Shown here: positions 58,155 through 64,000 of the stretch, in pieces
Numbering within the stretch: position 1 is the first letter of the stretch
Layout: each line of letters opens with the position of its first letter
Source of the DNA: Powellomyces hirtus
Lineage: Eukaryota; Chytridiomycota; Chytridiomycetes; Spizellomycetales; Powellomycetaceae
Assembly: GCA_025526995.1 (NCBI GenBank)
Contig: JAHLKG010000002.1
Location: 1,240,001 to 1,304,000, forward strand
Reading direction: 5' to 3'
Length of the DNA: 64,000 bases
The notes under the pieces: generated by a model
Database searches by the model: none
The model's input: only the letters and a program-made list of their open reading frames with translations
Told to the model about the DNA's origin: nothing
Program-made: the position numbers and the translations under genes

Positions 58155-61127
58155 ATGCTCCTTGGTGAAATGGTCTCTCAGCTAGCGTACCCGCCTCGTC
58201 CTGACAAGGGCACGGCTGGCAGAGAGATTCAAATTAGGTCCAACTTCTTCCCGTTCTTGTCACTGCCGACAGCTATCATACACCACTACGACGTGACCAT
58301 CCTTCCCGACGTGCCTCCTGCAAAGAACCGGCGTGTGTATCAGCTATGGGAGGACGTCATGAGCGCAGAAGCCAGGGAAAAGTCCCCACCAGAGCATTTT
58401 GTCCGACCGGTCTATGACGGTCGAAGAAACGTATTTGCCGTTGCCGACCTCCACGTCGAGATAGGCGAGGAGGTCATTTACGATTTGGATTACGTTGAGG
58501 ATGGTGAAGAGTCCCTGTAAGTACCGTCAAGCTGTATACCAAAGCTCGCATGCCGGCAACGGAGCCGCAAAAATTTACCCACTCTTCTCCAATTGTCTAG
58601 GCGAGGGACAAAGCGTTTCACGCTAAGTTTGAAGAAAGTAGCAGAGATCAACATGGCGCGCCTCTCTGCTTTCCTGGATGGACTCACTATGGAAACTCCT
58701 CACGATGCCATCATGGCGCTCGACATCTTACTACGCCACCGACCTTCCCTTTCCTACACCACTGTTGGACGCTGTTTCTACACATCTGATTCTGCTGCTT
58801 CCATTGCGAACGGTGCACAGTTGTGGCAAGGATTCCATCAGAGTATCAGACCAGCCAGTGGGAGGATGTTGGTAAACCTGGACGTTTCCGCTACGGCATT
58901 TTATCAACCTGGTATGCGTCAGACTGTGCGATTTTCACTTTACATTTGCTAACCCCCAGTGTTACAGGTCCGGTACTCGATATGGTAGTGAAGATTTTGG
59001 GGAAAAGCACAGTTGCGGATCTGCGCACTACTTTGAATGAGCGAGATCGCCAGAAAGTTGAGAAGGCTCTCAAGGGTCTCAAGATTATTGTAACACATAG
59101 AGGACAACTGCGTCGGAAATATCGCATCTCCAAAATCACAACTACACCCGCAAACCGCACAATGTTTGCAATGGAAGAAACCGGGATCGATAACTCGGTG
59201 GCTGCCTACTTCCACACCAAGTATAACCAGTCTTTGTACTTTCCCCACCTGCCGTGTCTTGTGGTGGGCGATCCTGCTCGCCAGGTGTTCTTACCGTTGG
59301 AAGTGTGTGACATCATGCCAGGGCAGCGGCATCTACGAAAATTGAACGAGCGACAGGTCAGTCTTTCTTGTTTTTTTTTTTCCGTGGAGCCATTTGTTTT
59401 CCTTGTTAACAACCTTCATCCCTACAGACGGCAGAAATGATCAAGTTCACTTGTCAGCCACCCCATGTACGCTCCAACAAGATTTCTGCGGGTATTACGC
59501 TCTTGCAGCAACGTGACAATGAGTATCTTCGAGAGTTTGGCGTTCAGATTGGGCACGAAATGGCTATTGTCAACGCTCGTGTTCTGCCGGCCCCTGCAAT
59601 CTCGTATCATCCCGCTTCCAAGGAGCCGCTCATAACTCCGCGAGAAGGAGCCTGGAATCTCCGCGACAAAATGGTGGCCCAAGGAGTTACTATCCGCTCC
59701 TGGAGCGTTGTGGCTTTCGGCCAAGAGAGTGATTACCCGATTAATGCAATACAAAAGTTCATCACTCTGCTAGTGCAGACCTGCGAGGAGTGCGGCGTAT
59801 TTATTGCGAACAGGCAACCGCCAATCTCGTACACGAACCCACACGGAAACGTAGAGAAAACTCTTATCGACGCCTATATGCTTGCGGGACAATCATTCTC
59901 CGAAAGGCCACAGTTGGTTGTGTGCATCCTCCCTAACACTGGCGTCCCACTTTACGCTGAAATCAAGCGTGTCTCTGACACTGTTATTGGAGTCGCTACG
60001 CAATGTATCCAAGCGAAGCATATGTTTGCATCCAAGCGACAATACTGCGCTAATGTCTGTCTCAAGATGAACGTCAAGTTGGGCGGAATGAACAGCTACT
60101 TGAGCAACACTCAGTTGCCGTTCGTGAGCGAGCGCCCTACCATCGTTCTTGGGGCTGATGTTACGGTATGTGCATGCACACAACGGTTCTAGATTCAAGA
60201 GATGCATCGGCGGATTTATTGACGCTATCGCCATTTTTTATATAGCATCCAGCACCTGGCTCGCCATCAAATCAATCCATTGCAGCCGTGGTCGGTTCCA
60301 TGGATGCACAATGCTCGCGCTTTGCTGCCTCTATTCGCATTCAAAGAGGGCGAACTGAGGTTATTCAAGACCTCAGTGGGATGGTGATGGAGATCCTCAA
60401 GACGTTCTACCAGACCTGTGGCGCTAAGCCCGAAAGAATAGTGTTTTATCGTGATGGAGTGTCAGACAGTCAGACAGGCGAAGTCCTTCGTGCGGAACTT
60501 GAAGCAATCCGCCGGGCTTGCATGTCCTTGGATCCCACCTATCGCCCAACGGTTACTTTCGTCGTCGTTCAAAAGCGCCATCATGCTCGTTTCTTCCCAA
60601 TTCGCAAGGAAGACTCCGATCGATCCGGAAACGTGCTCCCCGGAACAGTGATTTCCACTGGAGTTACGCATCCGTCAGAATTCGATTTTTACCTCTGTTC
60701 CCACCCTGGTCTGCAAGGGACATCCAAGCCAACTCACTACTACGTCCTTCACGACGAAAATCGCTTTACATCTGACGGGCTCCAGGAGCTCACATACCGC
60801 CTGTGCTACTTGTACTGTCGCGCGACGCGCTCAGTTAGTGTCGTGCCGCCCGCCTACTACGCGCATCTTGTTGCTGCTCGCGCCCGCTTCCATGCCTTTG
60901 GAGAAGGAACGTGGGAAACCGTCAGCGACTGCCAATCGACCACTGGTTCAACTACCTCATTGTCCGCAAGCGCCTCTACAACAACGCAACCGACCGCGTC
61001 AGGTGACACCTTGCTGTTCACAGCCAAGGAAACTGGAACCTGGCGCAAACCGCGAGAGGGACCTGTCAGAGTCATGCAGTATGCCGATGTCAAGCCGGAA
61101 TTGGCAAAGGTTATGTACTTCATGTAG
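58155..61127 (+). CDS. AGO: Argonaute
   Basis: Argonaute binds a small guide RNA and silences or cleaves complementary RNA. Five exons (58155-58516, 58601-58911, 58968-59356, 59428-60165, 60246-61127) total 2682 nt, or 893 residues. A second ATG at 58170 is possible. Domains run N ([14 protein letters not shown]), ArgoL1, PAZ (about residues 230-350), MID ([20 protein letters not shown]) and PIWI. The slicer residues look intact: Asp in VLGADVTHP across the last intron, Asp in FYRDGVSD, and His in [12 protein letters not shown]; a glutamate in [10 protein letters not shown] is the candidate fourth residue. [15 protein letters not shown] and [20 protein letters not shown] are classical AGO-clade motifs. 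The Ser/Thr-rich insert near residue 835 is long. Whether it acts in RNAi or chromatin silencing cannot be read. Confidence 0.95.
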
Positions 61128-61714
61128 AACACAGAGCAAGTCTCAACCATCCTCTCTGAAGGACGTGTCTTGTTCACCGTCGAAAAATTTTGAATTATGG
61201 AGATTAAAAACAACGGCTCAAACCTTGTACTGTCCTAACACGGCTTCGAGAATCTTGGCTCCTGTTTGCATTGCCGGAGTTTAAGGAAAATGTAAATTAC
61301 AATCCGGTCAGTTGAAATCTCCAGAAAAGAATCCGAGGGTTCGGATTTGCCTGTCCAACTGTCCCAAATCACGTGATGTACCAATCGGAGTTTGCATATC
61401 GTAATCAGTTTGGGGGGACGCGCTCTTCCGCGTCCACTATTCCTCCTTCATCGAATTGATTTCTCCATCGTGTAGATACAATTGCCATTTCAAACCGTCT
61501 GCCTTTTTTTTTTCAAAGAAGCGCCCGCTGGTTCGGGTGTTGGCGTCCTTGTTTTTATCCATTGACTATCACTTGCAGATCTGCACTGCCGGCGATAGGA
61601 ACCCACACGCGCTAGTTGTAGCTTGTCTGCAAGAGCATCAGGCCTGAATCGCAAATCACCCACAGTTTCCGGCACGAGTCAGCTTGCGCTCTTGAGTGGC
61701 AAACAACGAGCAAC
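61128..61714. other. Intergenic region between argonaute and dynein heavy chain
   Basis: The argonaute 3' flank and dynein promoter. A CACGTGA element occurs near 61372, and a T9 pyrimidine tract near 61506. No gene is seen. Confidence 0.4.
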
Positions 61715-64000
61715 ATGGCCGACACCACCGGCACCCGTGGGTCGCTGGCCAACCTTTATCGCTCCAATCCCGCCTTGTTCAGCCACGACACTGCTGCGCT
61801 CGACCCTAAGAAAAGGGCTGCAGCAGTCAACGCGATTGAAAAGAAGCGAGCGTCACTCGATGTTCGCCATCGATACCTGATCGAAAAATTCGCGGTCCTG
61901 ATTGACGAGAAGCCCGCTACATTGGAAAACAGTCTGCTAATTGGCAACAAGGTTGACCTGCTCAACGATTTCTTCGCAGAAGGCGGGTCAAAACGTGTTT
62001 TGTTTTTCTGGCAAAGCAGCACCGATGCGGCCACGGCCAAACCTGCAGGTGGCCTGCCTCCACCCGCCTCAAACACGCGAGCACCGCAACTCATCGTTAC
62101 CACCGGAAACCGCGAGGTGCTCACCGGGACGGGGTGTTTCTTTCTCCGATCAAACACCAAAGCTCTCACAGCGACCAACATTTTTACCGATATTTCGTTC
62201 GGTCTGCTGACTCCTGCGCTTCTGCCTTCATTGACGACGACCGTGCGGCATGTCTTGATGCCGGCTTTGAAAGCGCAGGAAAATTGGGGTGTGTTGACAT
62301 CGAGTGAGGGAGGACCGGGTGACAAGAATGAAAGCATTAAAGGCTTCATGGAGGTTTTGGAGAAATTCGTCAATGATCTCGATGTTGCCATGCTGAACTT
62401 GGGTGACAGCGTGCAACTCCATGAATGCACCGTCGATCTGGAGGCTTACAAGAAGCCGAGCGACTATGCCAACGCGGCACACAGTCCTGAAGTCATTCCT
62501 GCTCTTGAAGGTAGTTTCTTGGGTCTAAAGCATGTTTTCTTGGATCTGTCTAAAATTGAATTTTTCTTTTTTCCGCAGCTCTTGTCACGGAATGGCTCAA
62601 GCAAATTGATGCAGTCCTTGCTGAATCCGAACAAATGCGCAAGGAAGCCGACGACATCGGCCCCAACGCAGAGTTGGCCCATTGGAAGGCTCGGATGGTC
62701 AAATTCAACAGCATCACTGATCAGCTGAGAAGCTCGGTGTGCAAGAAAGTTGTGGGAATTTTGCATGCTTGCAAAATGAGTAAAGGCCTGCTGAAGAGCT
62801 GGAAAGAAGTTGGCGATCGTGTCACCGATGCTGCCAACGAAAGCAAGGTTTGTTGGCAAGATGTCAGCCCGTTAAGTCACAATCATGACTGACTGTGAAT
62901 GGCTTTACAGGATAACGTCAAGTACCTATACACACTTGACCGTTTCTGCGAGCCCTTGTATCGCTCAGATCCAATCTCCATGATCCCCTCCATCCCGGGA
63001 CTGATCAATGCCATCAAGATGATCTATTCCATCTCGCGGTACTACAACACATCCGAAAGGATGACCAGTCTCTTTGTCAAGATCACCAACCAAATGATCA
63101 CCAGTTGCAAAGAGTACATTTACCGCGATGGCACCAAGCTGTGGGACCAGGATCGCAAAATCCTCGTTGGCAAGCTGGGCGATTGCTGGAGGCTCAATGA
63201 GGCGTACCAGCGAGTCTTCCATGAGATCAAGCGGAAGCTCTCGGAAACCCCCTCTGAAAAGCAATTTGACTTTTCCGAAATGTACATTTTTGGCAAGTTT
63301 GATGCTTTCTGCAAGCGAATCCAGAAAGTCACCGACATGTTCTCGATCATTGAGAAATTCTCGTTACTGGAGCGTCTTGGAGTGGAGGGAATGGATGGAA
63401 TCATCAAGCGATTCTCCAACGTCCTGATGCAGATGCAACGAAAAGGATATGATATTCTGGATCATAGAAAAATGGTGGGCAATTCCAAGTCCGCGATCGA
63501 CTGTTATTGCGTATAAGCTGATCAAAGTTGCCCTGAATGGTAAATTAGGAATATGATACAGACTACAACACGTTCAAGAAGCAGATTTCGGATCTGGAAT
63601 CTACTCTGCAGCAGTTCATTGACGCATCGTTTGAGCACATCACCAATACCGAGGCTGCCTTATCGCTTCTGTCCAAATTCTCGCAGATCAAAGATATGGC
63701 ACTTGATCTGGAATCCAAGTACACCCAAGTCTTTGCGCACTACATCCGCAGGGACCTCGAAGGCGTCAGGAAGCTGTACTTGAAGCACAAGGAGAATCCT
63801 CCACTTCCGAGAAATACCCCTCCAGTCAGTGGATCCATCGAGTGGGCCCGCCAGCTGTACCGTCGTATTGAGTCGCCCATGAAGCACTTCAAACTCCACA
63901 CTAACGTGCTGGACTCTGCTGAAGCAAAGAAACATATCCGGAACTACAACAAGCTTGCTCGGGCGCTGGTTGAGTTTGAGATGCTATGGCATAAAACCTG
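61715..64000 (+). CDS. Outer-arm axonemal dynein heavy chain, N-terminal part (cut by right edge)
   Basis: Four exons (61715-62510, 62579-62847, 62911-63474, 63549 onward) encode about 690 residues of the N-terminal tail (DHC_N1 region) before the window ends. The identifying block is IPGLINAIKMIYSISRYYN followed by TSERMTSLFVKITNQM, which matches outer-arm heavy chains of the DNAH5/DNAH8 (Chlamydomonas gamma) group. RLNEAYQRVFHEIKRKL, FGKFDAFCKRIQKVTDMF and KQISDLESTLQQFID continue the tail. The motor (AAA) domains lie beyond the edge. The last intron uses the acceptor before GAATATG at 63549. Dynein heavy chains drive flagellar beating; this agrees with CFAP251 in the same window. Confidence 0.92.

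Noticed and set aside
61756..62430. 224-codon open frame on the minus strand
   Set aside because: It lies entirely opposite the first dynein heavy chain exon, whose protein is clearly conserved; it is a shadow of that codon usage.
1..64000. CRISPR arrays, bacterial operons, insertion sequences, or intact transposons
   Set aside because: No direct-repeat arrays, transposase motifs or terminal inverted repeats were seen, and the genes are intron-rich eukaryotic genes.

Overview
The window is a gene-dense fungal nuclear segment. Most genes carry GT-AG introns of about 50-80 nt, intergenic gaps are short, and strands alternate freely. The best guess is a zoosporic (chytrid-like) fungus, because two axonemal genes sit beside fungal-type genes. 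CFAP251 (7920-11952) and an outer-arm dynein heavy chain cut by the right edge (61715-64000) need a motile flagellum. A Clr2-type silencing factor, Atm1 and an argonaute fit a fungus. This assignment is inference; I could not run a search.

Layout. 1-15330: CPSF73/Ysh1 (minus, cut by the left edge), a mitochondrial-type PPR protein, a BMT5-like methyltransferase with zinc fingers, a small secreted-type ORF, CFAP251, Clr2 and a Cue1-like CUE protein. 15331-18138: a gene-poor stretch with one weak small gene and a (TC)n tract. 18139-33044: the large NMD kinase SMG1, then the kinetochore protein Zwilch. 33045-34750: a tRNA-Thr(UGU) with degenerate tRNA-like repeats upstream. 34751-50225: a cyclic-nucleotide-gated channel, prolidase, a class C GPCR with a C-terminal PH domain, the mitochondrial ABC exporter Atm1, and MCM2. 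50226-58154: an accessory-looking stretch with a frame-broken cysteine-rich repeat gene, an orphan 438-residue ORF, a PH-domain protein and two small weak genes. 58155-64000: argonaute and the dynein heavy chain.

There is no operon logic, but themes recur: RNA surveillance and silencing (CPSF73, SMG1, argonaute, Clr2), zoospore motility and sensing (CFAP251, dynein, CNG channel, class C GPCR), and chromosome replication and segregation (MCM2, Zwilch). The most unusual items are the CNG-type channel, whose pore lacks the GYG filter and whose first membrane helix is completed by a 10-nt microexon, the GPCR-PH fusion, a fungal Zwilch, and a long open intron in CPSF73.

Splice junctions were read by eye from GT/AG sites, frame and remembered family conservation. 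Junctions given to the base were checked for phase unless the entry says otherwise.
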